A stretch of DNA of 64,000 nucleotides from Gerris lacustris (Eukaryota; Arthropoda; Insecta; Hemiptera; Gerridae), in NCBI GenBank assembly GCA_951217055.1, contig OX578278.1, positions 46,513,574 through 46,577,573 of the forward strand, written 5' to 3'. Shown here in pieces: positions 47,143 through 58,721 of this stretch. How positions within the stretch are numbered: position 1 is the stretch's first letter; the number at the start of each line of letters is the position of its first letter. Below the pieces are notes generated by a model, which saw nothing but the letters and a program-made list of their open reading frames with translations, was not told the DNA's origin and searched no databases. Made by a program: the position numbers and the translations under genes.

Positions 47143-47721
47143 GGCCCAATGCATACAGAAGAGGCGAGAGGCAGAGGCGCGGCGCAGGCGAGGTGCAGGC
47201 GCGGCGTGGAAGAGGCGAGTTAAACTGTCCAATGCACACAGAACAGGCGAGGCGGAGGCGCGGCGCGGGAATTATGTAGAAACGATGCTGGTGGCACGCA
47301 GGAGGCTCACCGCGCCTCCACCTCTCACTTCTTCTGTGTGCATTAGGCCATATATTTACATGGAGGAGACGTGATTCACGCCGCGCCTGCACCTCGCCCG
47401 CGCCGCGCCTCCACCTCTCGCCTCTTCTGTGTGCATTGGGCCATATGTTTATATGGAGGAAGCGGGCTGCACGCCACGCCTGCACCTCGCCCGCGCCGCG
47501 CCTCCACCTCTCGCCTCTTCTGTGTGCATTGGGCCATATGTTTATATGGAGGAAGCGGGCTGCACGCCGCGCCGGCACCTCGCCCTTGCCGCGCCTCCGC
47601 CTCTCGCCTCTTCTGTGTGCATTGGGCCATATGCTTACATGGAGGAGGCGTGCACCACGCCGCGCCTGCACCTCGCCCGCGCCGCGCCTCCGCCTCTCGC
47701 CTCTTCTGTGTGCATTAGGCC
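47143..47721. mobile_element. Harbinger-like MITE
   Basis: 579 bp, flanked by the 3-bp duplication TAA (47140-47142 and 47722-47724). The terminal inverted repeats of about 43 bp start GGCCCAATGCATACAGAAGA and GGCCTAATGCACACAGAAGA. A TWA-type 3-bp duplication with GGCC ends fits PIF/Harbinger. The element is very GC-rich against its surroundings. Its right two thirds is a 93-bp tandem array. No transposase is encoded. Long frames on both strands (up to 186 codons at 47111-47671 minus) result from the 93-bp period being 31 codons. Confidence 0.8.
47348..47719 (+). repeat. Four 93-bp tandem repeats
   Basis: Units start at 47348, 47441, 47534 and 47627, each beginning CCATAT and ending CTCTTCTGTGTGCATT plus RGG. 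The last unit merges into the element's right terminal repeat, so every unit ends with a copy of the transposon end. Confidence 0.92.
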
Positions 47722-47724
47722 TAA

Positions 47725-48169
47725 GCCTCCCCTAGACATTCTTCAGGGCTCAAAACGTGAAAATGTTTTACAAATAATGCATGTTTTTAAGAATGGATTT
47801 AGATTTAGCAGCAAAAAATAAGAACTTTTTGTATCTTGATTTTTTTCCCCTAAATCCATTAGTTTAGCTGTAAAATGGACTTAAAGTTTAAATTTTAGCA
47901 AGTTTAGGGCTCTCTAGACGGCAAACTAATGGTCGGAGCGAAAAATTTCCAAGAGTAAAAAAGGCTTCCTATTCACTTTTTTTTAAATTTTGTTTGCTGC
48001 ACACGCTTTTGCTGCACACAGAAAATGTTCAGCATATGTTCTATAAGCGCCTTTTTAGCCTTTATCGAACCCTGAAAACCGCATCTTTCTATCTATCATG
48101 GTTCCGGAGATATTTCGCTGTTCCATATTAGCTGGGACACCCTTTATATGTGTGTGTGGTTGTGAGTAG
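47725..48169. other. No gene recognised
   Basis: AT-rich filler. A word GCTGGGACACCCTTTATATG at 48131-48150 resembles, inverted, the end of TATA-CAGGGTGTCCC-type MITEs, but no partner end was found. Confidence 0.35.
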
Positions 48170-48461
48170 CCTCAACTTACTAAAATGTAGATGGTTCCCA
48201 CTACTTTTTCGTAAGTCAAATGTTTCTTAAGTAGGATTCACCCCCTCTCTTCCCGTTTTCTTTTCTACTGTAAGCTTAAAATAACAAAAAAGGATGATTT
48301 TATTCCAACTTAGTATTTAACCAAATAAATGCTTAACAAAATATGATTACATAGTTAGCTACATATTATCAGTAAAAGGTAAATAAATCAATACTTTAAT
48401 ACATAAAAAAATAAAATTTTAAGAAATATTATTTCGTAAGTCGAACATTCGTAAGTTGAGG
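48170..48461. mobile_element. MITE with CCTCAACTTAC ends
   Basis: CCTCAACTTACTAAAATGT on the left and, inverted, CCTCAACTTACGAATGTTCG on the right bound a 292-bp AT-rich segment. ACTTACGAA-type ends occur in pogo/mariner-type elements. An inner copy TTTTTCGTAAGTCAAATG (48207-48224) is related. Target duplication not resolved. Confidence 0.6.
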
Positions 48462-51102
48462 TTTATATATAAAATATTACATCTAAAGTTTGAATTTATA
48501 AAACAAAGTTGTAAAGTTGATTCCACTGATTTGAAATTGTAACCAACAAAAAATATTTATACAAAATTATTATAATTAGAGTAAAATAGGTATATGTTAA
48601 CAAATAAAACAAAATAATATTTGAAAAGAGTGATGTGATCGTTAATCGCTTCTTCTTCTATTCCTTTTTAAATTCTTTGACATAATCTTAATTTTTTAAG
48701 TAAGCTGATCAAGATAAGATGTAAACATTATTAACTGATTTGTTCGATTAATGAAGTTTTAATAATTGATTTACACTGCAAATTAGATACATATATCATA
48801 AAAGGGAAGATATGATTTTCCAATGTAGAATAAAACTCAAGGACCAAACTACTACCTCAATTATTATTAATTATTTAACAGATAAGATTTGGCAAAACAC
48901 CAACAAGCTATGTTTATTGATTCGAAAGAATACTTCGCGATTTGATAAAGTATCGCATTTAAGACTTATTCATTGTTTGACACAAACAAAAAAAAAATAT
49001 TCGGGGCAACAACATGCATCTTTTGGAAACGTGCTTACTTTATTTTTATAAGTAAAAAAAACTACAGCTTTGAGATAAGATATTTATATGTATATTAAAT
49101 AGATAAAAAGTTAAAGAGGATTCAAACGCAGGCAAAACCCTTTTAAGTTAAATGCACTTTAGCCAAATATTCTACCAAGTTCGATACAATATACAATTTA
49201 TATTCTTATGTTCCAAGTGGTAATTCTCTTATAGACATTCCATAGAAAAAACTAGCACATATGTAAGCAAGTTGAAGGAAAACGTCACTACTCTTAAACA
49301 CTTAACTTTTACAGTAATATGTAAAAACCTCGTTCATTCACATACCTTAAGACTGACTTCTTGATAGTCATAAGAAATTGGCCAAGAAAGAAGCTTTTTA
49401 TAAGTAAAGTTACCTACGGTTGATATATCTAATTTTTATTTTATCGATATTAATTACTTGTTTTACGTAATATCATTGTTATACATAAAATTAGAGCTCA
49501 AAAAGATACATTGAAAGGATGCAAAAATAAAAATGCAAAGCTGTTTGGCACTTTTCTTATTTTTTTAATATTATTTCATAACTAATTAAAATCTTGGTTT
49601 TTTTCGCACGATTTATTCGAGATTAAAAAAATATATTCATTCGAGCACAGATCGCAATATTCATTAGATTATGCTACACAACCAGCTAACCCATTCTACG
49701 TATTCATGAAAGAAAATTTTAGCAAATTGGATTCCGCACGACATGCATACACAACAAAAATTTAGCAACGTTATTACAGATATAACGGTACCATTAATAT
49801 TTTATATTGGCCAAAAAGGGCCATACCCTTACATATCAAATAATAAAAGTCAATAATGTACTAGAACGATTATGATCCTTACGATTTTATGATCCTTGAA
49901 TTTTTCCAGGTGTTTCGCTTTTTTAAAAAATAAATAATAAAAAATTAACCTCAAAACATAGGCAGACAAATTTTATATTTAATAATAATAAATTAAAATT
50001 TCTTTCATTTATTTACATTTATTATAATTTTAAAGTATCCAAAATTTAATATGTATAAAGAAATGTTAAATAAGTATGATTTTTTATATGATTATTACAG
50101 TATTTATTATTTTTAACACTTATCGTGTCTAATGGCACATATTTTAGAAAATCACGGTTAATGTTTTTCTATTTATAGACTTTAATTAGTGTGAATAAAT
50201 ATAATAAAATGTTTTTATTTACATCCAGACTAACTTTCTTTGGGAAAAATGTCTTTATTAAATTATAAGCCTATTTTACATTCTTATATTTATACACTTT
50301 TTCCTGCCTTTGTCTCAAAGATATTTTATATGTTATATAATATTTTATAATCACTTTTCGAAAATTTTATTTAGTAATATATTTTTTAAACATTATCACA
50401 AAATTTCAATTAATTATTATTATTATTATTATTTATTAAAATACCCCTATACTTCTATTTAGATTTGTATTTAATTTTATAACGAAATGCTTCGATAATT
50501 TAAATTATTCATTTTGTTTTATTACATTTTTAATGCCACATGGGTACTTCTTTAGACTGTTACTCGGCTTATAAAACAGAAGAGTGACATTCCTTTGTCT
50601 CAAACTACATTGGACTAAACATCTCTTTGTCTTAATAGTTATTTTGTTAAAGTGATTTATATTCTAAAAACACATAGGGGAGTAACAATCTAAAGAAATG
50701 CCGTCACATGATTAGTCTAAAGGATATACCTTAAACACTATCCTCAACACTTAAAAGCTGGCCGGATTAAGTAAGAGTGGTTGATGACTCGATTTAAATG
50801 ATAATCAATTCATTCTTGACTCAACCTTGAAGAAGCTTTAACTTCGAGTAAATTTATTATTTTAAGACAGTGATATAGCCTTTAAACTGCAGGATGTTTT
50901 TTAATAGTCGATGAGCGTCCTTAATTGCTTATTTAGAATCAAATGGTCCTTGTGATATTTATGAAATCACATTTCGGAAAGAGTTTTTAGAGGCAACAAG
51001 TGCCGTTTGGTTTTCTATTAAAAAGGAACGTAAGAGTGACTCTAAACTTTTCTATCTCCTCTTTATGAACCGGTACATGAAAGCAACATTTCGTGTGATG
51101 TA
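48462..51102. other. No gene recognised
   Basis: 2.6 kb of AT-rich sequence. One 79-codon frame (48812-49051 plus) shows no recognisable family. A TTA trinucleotide run is near 50415-50440. No transposon ends were recognised. Confidence 0.4.
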
Positions 51103-51691
51103 GGGTGGCCGCACACTGGGCAACTTTTTATCTCGATGACTAAATAATTTAGTCACCTGACAGTTGCCCTAAATAGTTTATCAGTTCAAAATGGATTTTA
51201 TTGAAACTGCATATGTGTTTGTTCCCTGGTTTTGGTTTTAAGAAGGAATAAAAAGTACAGAAAATGTTGGATCCAGCCACTAATTAGCAGAAGACTGATG
51301 GAAGGAAGGACAATTTCATAAATTGTTTGACATTTTAAAAAAATGTCAAAAAAAAAAAAAATATATATATATTATTTTCGCATGTGTGAGGAAAGTTTTG
51401 AGAATCTTTTGTTCCTGGTAGGACCTCATATTTTATTTTACGAGTGGCATTACGATCAGAGGAAAGATTAGCAGCAACTACGCGAACAAAACGTCAACTG
51501 AGCTTAGAGAGAGTAACTTTTAATCGCCCGTGTGCAAGGACACGTCTAAACCTGTATGTTTCATTCCGCCGACAACTGTTGACTCACCCAAAGAATCGGA
51601 CAAGTTGGAATTTTTAAATCGCCGCAACTATTTAATATCTCGTGAGCGGGGCACCATAAGATATCACGTGTTCTATTTTCGGTGATCTGAA

Positions 51692-53732
51692 TTCGGAATT
51701 CGACTGACTTACAACTACCTCTAACAATACGGACGTTAATAAGAGACAAGCGACGAGCTAGAGGACGATGGCAACGGACTAGGACTCGAACTGACAAACA
51801 GACTTACAAGACAACTGACTGCAGCACTGAAGACATACAACTCACAACGATTCACAGACTATACTAAAAAACTAACCACAGAAGACAAATCGCTTTGGTA
51901 TGCTACCCGCAGAATCCTAAAACACAAGATAATCCCATCTCCCCTTCAAAAACCTGACCGGTCCTGGGCAAAGAGCGACGACGAAAAATCAGAGTTCTTT
52001 GCTCATTTCCTTTCCGAACAATTCACTCCTCATCCCCATATTCACGAACCCAATCACTCTCATAAAGTAATAAAAGACTTATCCATTCCTTTACAATTAT
52101 CCCCTCCCCCAAAATGTTTCCATCCCTCCGATGTTTGCTACATAATAAAAAAGCTTCCTTCCAACAAAGCCCCTGGATATGATCTAATTACGTCCTATAT
52201 CCTCAAACACCTTCCAAGAAAAGCAGTCCTTTACCTCACATACATATATAACGCCGTCCTCAGAACCACTCATTTCCCAATCCTATGGAAGTTCGCTAAA
52301 ATAATCATGATACCCAAACCCCATAAACCAACTCATTTACCTTCTTCCTACCGTCCTATTAGTCTTCTCCCTATACTAGGAAAAATTCTCGAAAAGCTTC
52401 TCCTTCGCCGCATAAACCCTTTAATAGAATCCCTTAAAATTATTCCAAATCACCAGCTTGGCTTCCGCTCCCTTCATTCTACAGTCCAACAGTGTCACAG
52501 AGTTGTGGATGTAATTTCCTCTGCTCTTGAGCAGAAAAAGTATTGTTCGGCTGTCTTCTTAGATGAAGCCCAGGCTTTTGATAGAGTATGGCATGTCGGC
52601 TTACTTTGGAAGCTCAAGAGTATTCTTCCTTTCACCTATTACCTCATCCTAAAATCCTTCCTGGAAAACCGTTCCTTCCAAGTCTCCTACAACTCCTCGA
52701 CTTCTTCCATCTTTCCTATAAAAGCAGGGGTGCCCCAAGGTAGCATTTTAGGTCCTATCCTCTATTCCATTTATACTTCCGACGTTCCCCAGCACCCTAC
52801 AACTGTTCTTGCTTCCTTTGCCGACGATAAGTGTATCTTATCCTCACATAAGTCGCCACATACAGCCTCCGACCATGTTCAACAGCACCTTACACTCCTG
52901 GAATCTTGGTTCAAAAAATGGCGGATCAAAGTTAATGAAACGAAAAGCTCTCATGTGACCTTCGCTCTAAGGCACGGTATGTGTGAACCAGTAACCCTTA
53001 ATCAAATCCCTATTCCTCATTCCAGTTCTGTCCGCTACCTGGGGCTACACTTAGATCGTCGTTTAACATGGGCAAATCACATCAAACATAAACGCCAAAC
53101 ATGTAATACACGCTATAAACTTTTACACAGACTCTTACACAACACATCTAAACTCAACATGCAAAACAAAATACTCATCTACAACACCATAATAAAACCT
53201 ACATGGACATATGGCATAGAACTCTGGGGTTGCACCAAACCTTCCAATTCCTATCGTATCCAATCACTCCAATCCAAGATCCTACGAAAAATAGCTGACG
53301 CTCCCTTCTATGTTTCAAATATCGTCCTTCATAACGACCTCAAAGTACCCTTTGTCCGTGAACTAGCCATTTCCCGATACAAATCCTTCCACGACTCCCT
53401 TTCTGACCATTCCAATCCACTAGTCCACAGTCTGTCTTCCCGGTCCATTCCTGACAATCCCCCTAGACGCCTGAAAAGGCAGTGGCCACGTGACCTCTTA
53501 GAGAACTAAATATATTTATTTTAATATCATGAATTAAATTGATTAATTGTGCTTTATATTACTCATAAAATATTTTTCGTCTCAATTTAGCAAGTGCTAT
53601 CACTGGATAGTTGCTTGCATCATGTCGTCTCAAGTCAAATATTCATAAAGATCTGTATTGCTTATAACAATGAAGTATTGTAGTTGCAGTAATTAAATAA
53701 AAAAGTTAAAAAAAAAAAAAAAAAAAAAAAAA
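51692..53732 (+). mobile_element. 5'-truncated jockey-like LINE
   Basis: A non-LTR retrotransposon copy flanked by an 11-bp duplication GGTGATCTGAA (51681-51691 and 53733-53743). It ends in a poly-A of about 24 nt (53709-53732). The 5' end is cut within the linker between endonuclease and reverse transcriptase, so the gag-like ORF1 and the endonuclease are absent. The intact duplication, long poly-A and open RT frame point to a fairly recent insertion. Its base composition is richer in C than the surroundings. Confidence 0.93.
51743..53509 (+). CDS. Reverse transcriptase of a jockey-like LINE, 5' truncated
   Basis: A single open frame (no ATG needed; the first internal ATG is at 52307) covering the RT and C-terminal part of the ORF2 protein. 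The frame opens after a stop at 51740. The linker LPLTIRTLIRDKRRARGRWQ is in another frame just upstream (51691-51780), so there is a frameshift near 51783-51791. RT motifs in order: KLPSNKAPGYD, YRPISLLPILGK, NHQLGFRSLHST, VFLDEAQAFDRVWH (A), GVPQGSILGPILYS (B), SFADDKCILSS (C, catalytic FADD), WRIKVNETKS (D), VRYLGLHLDRRLTW (E). Catalytic aspartates are kept. It ends RQWPRDLLEN. The enzyme copies LINE RNA into DNA at the nicked target. This truncated copy cannot move by itself. Confidence 0.92.
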   Translation, partial: ETSDELEDDGNGLGLELTNRLTRQLTAALKTYNSQRFTDYTKKLTTEDKSLWYATRRILKHKIIPSPLQKPDRSWAKSDDEKSEFFAHFLSEQFTPHPHIHEPNHSHKVIKDLSIPLQLSPPPKCFHPSDVCYIIKKLPSNKAPGYDLITSYILKHLPRKAVLYLTYIYNAVLRTTHFPILWKFAKIIMIPKPHKPTHLPSSYRPISLLPILGKILEKLLLRRINPLIESLKIIPNHQLGFRSLHSTVQQCHRVVDVISSALEQKKYCSAVFLDEAQAFDRVWHVGLLWKLKSILPFTYYLILKSFLENRSFQVSYNSSTSSIFPIKAGVPQGSILGPILYSIYTSDVPQHPTTVLASFADDKCILSSHKSPHTASDHVQQHLTLLESWFKKWRIKVNETKSSHVTFALRHGMCEPVTLNQIPIPHSSSVRYLGLHLDRRLTWANHIKHKRQTCNTRYKLLHRLLHNTSKLNMQNKILIYNTIIKPTWTYGIELWGCTKPSNSYRIQSLQSKILRKIADAPFYVSNIVLHNDLKVPFVRELAISRYKSFHDSLSDHSNPLVHSLSSRSIPDNPPRRLKRQWPRDLLEN

Positions 53733-53779
53733 GGTGATCTGAAGTTGCTTGGAAAAAATTGCTAGTGTGCGGGGACCCC

Positions 53780-54131
53780 ATTGTTGGTAAATATGTTATA
53801 TCAACGAACAACGCTCCCATGCAACGGAGTTATATCAGAGTTAATCTAAGTTAAAGTTACTCGACAACTTTTTGGCTCAAACTCCCAAGAGACTGCAGAT
53901 TAGTTGCTGATGATTTTTTCTAATAAACAAACTCCTTGTTAGGCGATACAATCAACATGACCAATTGACATAACCAGCTCTAACTGTCTCACATTGATTT
54001 CCTCGTCTAATTTTTCTACACAGTGCAGTAAGGTATCGATTGGTCTGTCATCTGTCATTGGATGAGGTTAACTATCTGTAATGCTGCTAAAAGATATAAA
54101 CACTTCTATCTTACTTTAATTAATCGTTTTC
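53780..54131. other. No gene recognised
   Basis: AT-rich spacer between two mobile elements. Confidence 0.4.
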
Positions 54132-55320
54132 AAGTACTTATTTACTTGGGTACATACCAATAAGTATGTACCCAAGTAAATAAGGTGCCATAGGGAAAGA
54201 GTTTACTTGGGTACATACCATTTATTTATTGAATAATATGGGGAAATGAAATAAAATAAATTAATAGGCAAACTTAATGGGGATGTTGAAAAGCACTGGG
54301 GCTTTTGTAAGGGGTTAAGAAGGGGGAACAAAAGAATAGAAAAAAGGATGTACCCAAGTAAATAAGGCGTTATAGAGGTAGAAGTTTAGTTGGGTACATA
54401 CCCAAGGTATGTACCCAAGTAAATAAGGTGCTATGTGGCAGGAGTTTAGTTGGGTACATACCCATGACAAGTATTTTTATATTATTTTTTTTTAATATTA
54501 ATTTAAAAAGTATTGACAGAAATGACAATGGCTTGTCAACGAAATAATTTTTATTACATAATTCATTCTTGAATAAAATAAAATCTGAAAAGTTGGAAAA
54601 AAGTACAATTGCAAAGAAAAAAGACGTGTGATATGTGCCTCAGAGCCATTAATATGAAACAAGCCATATTTCTGACTGAAAGGATGACGAAGTGGGAGAT
54701 GTTTCAATGGGTTGAGCGTAAGTAAAATTATACGGTATCTTTTATATAATTATGTATTATGTATATATATTTCAGAAATCGGAGCAATAAAGAAAGATTT
54801 AAAATTTATAAATTTTGTACAATGTACATTGGGACAAAGGAGAATCTCACTTCTGTAATTTAAAGTGACAATATTTTTTGGCCTAGCAATCAAATAAGAT
54901 AAAGGGACATTTAGTCCAATTAATTTTGGGACAAAGGAACATCACACTTATGTAACAAAAAGTGACATAAGCCATTAATCCAATCATTAAGTTAGTCAAT
55001 GTATTTTGGGATCAGCTATTTTCTTTAGAGAAGAAAATTTAAAAAAGACACTTTTTTAATCATTGGAAAGAAATATGCAGGTGAGAGAAAGATGAGGATT
55101 GACGGACGTTTTATAAATATATTAATTAAGTTGTTTTTTTAACATAATAACTTGGATTTTTTTTATATACAAATATAATGAAAAAATAAGTTTTTTTTAT
55201 GACATAAACGCTTATTAATCCATCTGAGTTGACCAATGTAAGTCAACCCGGATGGATTAAAACCAATTCACCTCATTTTTGAGGTGAATTGGAGGTATGT
55301 ACCCAAGTAAACAAGTACCC
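54132..55320. mobile_element. TIR element with repeated TTGGGTACATACC modules
   Basis: 1,189 bp. The terminal inverted repeats share GTACTT, TTTACTTGGGTACATACC. It is flanked by a possible 6-bp duplication GTTTTC (54126-54131 and 55321-55326). The TIR core recurs inside, making palindromic modules of about 56 bp: GTATGTACCCAAGTAAATAA, a 15-20-bp spacer (AAGGTGCCATAGGGAAAGAG-type), then the inverse. Copies are near 54168-54223, 54349-54403 and 54408-54463. The middle has three diverged TTTTGGGACAAAGGA...ATCACACTT motifs (54840, 54945, 55002), also found at 19287 in the collagen intron. No protein is encoded. Confidence 0.7.
55216..55292. repeat. Pair of subterminal hairpins
   Basis: Next to the right end of the element at 54132-55320. 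Stem 1 is TTAATCCATCTGAGTTGAC with GTCAACCCGGATGGATTAA; stem 2 is CCAATTCACCTCA with TGAGGTGAATTGG around a TTTT loop. Both are nearly perfect. Confidence 0.85.
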
Positions 55321-55777
55321 GTTTTCCTTAAAAATAAACCCATTTTAACTCATTATATCGGGAAAATTTCTTTATGAGTAGTTTTTCTTTAAACTTATCC
55401 ATAATGTCACCAAAATTGGTTATGATACTTTGACTCATGTGTAAAAAAAAATCGATTATTAGTTACCCTCGCCTACTTCAATCGCGAATTGCTACTTTTC
55501 TCTATTTTAAACTTCTGACGTTGACCATTTTATACGGTACTAACACAATATTAAAGACCAAATTGATTTAGACCTCAATATTAATTAAAAAGGTGAGAAG
55601 AAAGGATTATTTGACATTTCTTTCATTTTAGCACAGTTATGTGACGACGTTTAGAGAACTAAAATTGTAGAGCTATTGATTCCAAGAACGTGGATAATTC
55701 GACATACATGACAATATCTTCTTTCAATTGTTGCTTCAAAGATTTTTACGTAATTCTATAATAATAATTAATAGCTA
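55321..55777. other. No gene recognised
   Basis: AT-rich sequence. No feature was recognised. Confidence 0.4.
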
Positions 55778-55951
55778 CAGTAGAACCTGGAAATCCGACC
55801 TAATTATCCGCCCAGGACCTGTTCGGATAATCGGGGTTTCTGTTTTTAATGTCAATTAAACTTAAATTTAAAACACTATATTAGAAATAAATAGAAACAT
55901 ACAATTGCCGCAATTGTTGTTTGGAATATCGGGATTTTTGGGGTCCTACTG
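55778..55951. mobile_element. Pogo/Tigger-like MITE
   Basis: A 174-bp segment with ends CAGTAGAACCTGGAAATCCG and, inverted, CAGTAGGACCCCAAAAATCC. The left end is preceded by TA as expected for a TA-target element; the right flank is AT, probably mutated. ATTATCCG and CGGATAATCGGGG words inside are characteristic of Tigger/pogo ends. No coding sequence. Confidence 0.6.
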
Positions 55952-57104
55952 ATTTACAACTATAATACCTACTGACAAGCAACTATAAACATTATTTTAG
56001 AGCTAAATGTACTTCCGGGGGACAGTTGTTAAATGAGCTCGTTAAATACTAGTACTAAGTTACAGTTATGTTAAAAGTTTGCGGTAACTTTTAGCTGACA
56101 TATTCCCAATTCCCAGTTCAGCTGATAAGATAAAGATAACTAGACAAAACAGGAACAAATAAAAGTTAATAGGGAAGCAGCATCTTTAAAAAATGTCCCG
56201 TCTGTGCTATCAATGACTAGGTCAGTTTAAGCCATTCAAAAATGACTATTTTATACTTTGTAGTACTAGAATCAATTCAATATGGTTTTCAATTCCAGCA
56301 GAAAGAAAACACCATTTTAGCGTGGGCGAAAAACAGTGAAAATGCAACCAAATCTGTCAAAATCTTATAAATATTTGCAGGTATTATAATAAAAATAAAT
56401 AATAATTAATTGCACTATATGTTATATAATGTTTAGTATAATGTTAGTTTTCATGTCGTAATGAATCAAAACATTAAATAAATTATATATAATCATGTTT
56501 AATTATAAGATCGCACCTATTATACTATTATTTTATAAATAAAACCTATCTGCTTTCCTTAAAACAATTTATTTACACGTAAGGCTCTGTTTAAAAATCA
56601 TTTTCCAGAATAAACTAATAATGATTTTATTAATTTCCTTTTTAAACTATAGACTTAGTACTATAAAACAATAAATATAATATTGAAATTAAGTTAAGTC
56701 TGGTAGAATATATAATTAAGTTTAAATTATATTTAATTATACCTACATATTTTCTATGAGATCTCACTCATATATTTGTGTAAAATTCGTTTTAATAACA
56801 ATGATAATATTATATTAACTCATTTTTATTATTTACAGTATTATTAATTAAAAATATGTATTCATGTTACAATATTATTTATTATTACAGATAGTTAATT
56901 TATCTATTAAAAAACCAAAAAAATTGGAAAATATTTTGGCTTTTGCCTTTATTATGCTTGTAGCTTAAAGATAATAATATACACCTGCTCTATGCATGAT
57001 TACGTTATTATAATTAATTTGTTTAAAAAAATGTATTTACAAACTATAATTATATCACATTTAAAAGATAATTAATTTAGAAAAAATGTATTGGTCACAC
57101 ATGT

Positions 57105-57106
<2 letters not shown>
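55952..57106. other. No gene recognised
   Basis: Very AT-rich sequence with no recognised feature. Confidence 0.45.

Positions 57107-57181
<75 letters not shown>
57107..57181 (+). repeat. (AT)n microsatellite
   Basis: About 75 bp of uninterrupted AT dinucleotides. Confidence 0.95.
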
Positions 57182-57184
<3 letters not shown>

Positions 57185-58721
57185 TCAATAAATGCTTAAG
57201 AAGTTCAAACATTTTCGACGTTTGAAATACTCTCCTAAAAAGCTCATTCGTAAGTTATTTTACAAATAATTTCTTTAAATACAAAATAATTTATTAACAT
57301 AGTAACAAACACAATATTCAGATACATCTTTTTTTTATGTATAAATGATGAACTTTTTTTTTAATATATAAATTAAAAAGAATATTTTGGGACAACGGAA
57401 AAAAGGAGATAATTAATTGAAAACAAATTTTATATATTATATGATTATTAAAAAGAAGCATATAAGGGTATTTGTACAAAAATTTGTAAAGGTATTTGTA
57501 AAGTATTTGAACAAATGAAAGGATAATTGTAAGTTGGCAACGTTTTCAATTATTATGGCTGAGAATGTACTAAAGATTCTTGAAAGAAGTCTTCAGTGCC
57601 AAATTTAAAAAAGAATTGAAAATTTAAGAAATCTTTGTATATTTGAAAAAGAAAATATATGCAAATCAAGTGCACCAATTTTCAGAAAGAATTGTTAAAT
57701 AATTCTAAAAGAAAAAAAAAAAATCAACATTTTATGAAAGTAATCACTTGAACGATACCAAAACCCATTGATGAAATACTTAAAATTAATTCGTTTTACA
57801 CAAATTATAATATGCACTTTATAAAAACAGATCACTTAATTAAATGCAGTTGGGTTATTTCATTTGCATCAGCTCAAAAATAATAATAAATAAATATTTA
57901 AAAAATATAGCTTAAGTAGAAGAGTTATAAGAGAATGAAGAATTAACGCGATGTTATTGAATAATTCTTATAGTTTCTTCCTCTTTTGGTAATTTAAATT
58001 GTCAATTCTACTAAGAAGTTTCTTCCGCACAAAAAATCATTATTATTGCACATGTATGTTATATGTTCACACAAAATGGTAAAAGAAAATACATATATAA
58101 TTAAAATAACCTTAACAGTACTATTCATTTTTAGAGGTAAAAAAGAATGACTTGAAAACAATCATTTTGCAAAAAAGGATCACATTAGTAGGGTAAACTA
58201 ATGAACAAGCTATTATCTAATTCTAAATAATAGATTAAAAACAAAAACTGTTTTAGATAAAGGTACGCTATACTGAGCTATCGCAGGGACTTCAGAGTTC
58301 TCTTAGCTCCCCTCATTACAACTATTATTTGTCAAAAATTTTGGTTTGGACGATTTCGTTAGTCCAAGAACCTCAGCCTTTTTACAAGAATTTCTTTTTT
58401 TTTCTTAGCTACTGGTGGTATTATTACCTTAACAACATTAGAGAGGTTAAAATCCCTGGTAGCACAGTATTCAATGGGAAGCTCGTGTCTCATCACATCA
58501 GCTATCGACTGACGACGTTTATTTACCGACACATTGGTCATTTATATTAAGACTAAGATAAAATTGCTACTTCCGGCCACATTTTTATAATACGATTATC
58601 CTAACAAAAACCATTTAAACTAATCCAAGTAATAATTGCCAAAGAAATTTGGAATGTTGTTAGAGTTTAACTCTAAAGTATCACGATGACGGTGTTTGAT
58701 CCACCGCCTTCTCTGCTCGAT
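57182..58721. other. 3' flank of the SPSB3-like gene
   Basis: AT-rich sequence without a recognised gene. The part next to 58721 is presumably 3' UTR of the minus-strand gene; a minus-strand AATAAA occurs at 58518-58523. A short frame at 58329-58550 plus has no family match that I know. Confidence 0.45.

Larger units (their letters stand above)
51103..53779. mobile_element. Older inverted-repeat element split by a LINE
   Basis: The left end GGGTGGCCGCACACTGGG (51103-51120) and the right end, inverted, GGGGTCCCCGCACACTAG (53762-53779) are similar. Without the 2.04-kb LINE and one copy of its target duplication the element would be about 625 bp. Homology between the ends is short, so this is a moderate call. 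Its interior is non-coding. Confidence 0.5.

Noticed and set aside
47111..47821. Long overlapping open frames (up to 186 codons) on both strands
   Set aside because: They span the 93-bp repeats; a period of 31 codons keeps every frame open. The Arg/Ala/Pro-rich products are low-complexity and match no family.
48812..49051. Possible 79-codon gene
   Set aside because: No family resemblance, no splice or promoter support, and it is ordinary in length for AT-rich random sequence.
52307..53509. Host reverse-transcriptase-like gene (for example telomerase)
   Set aside because: Motifs and order are those of jockey-type LINE ORF2, with poly-A tail and target duplication around it.
54498..54707. 69-codon minus frame
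   Set aside because: It lies inside the TIR element at 54132-55320 and shows no recognised motif.
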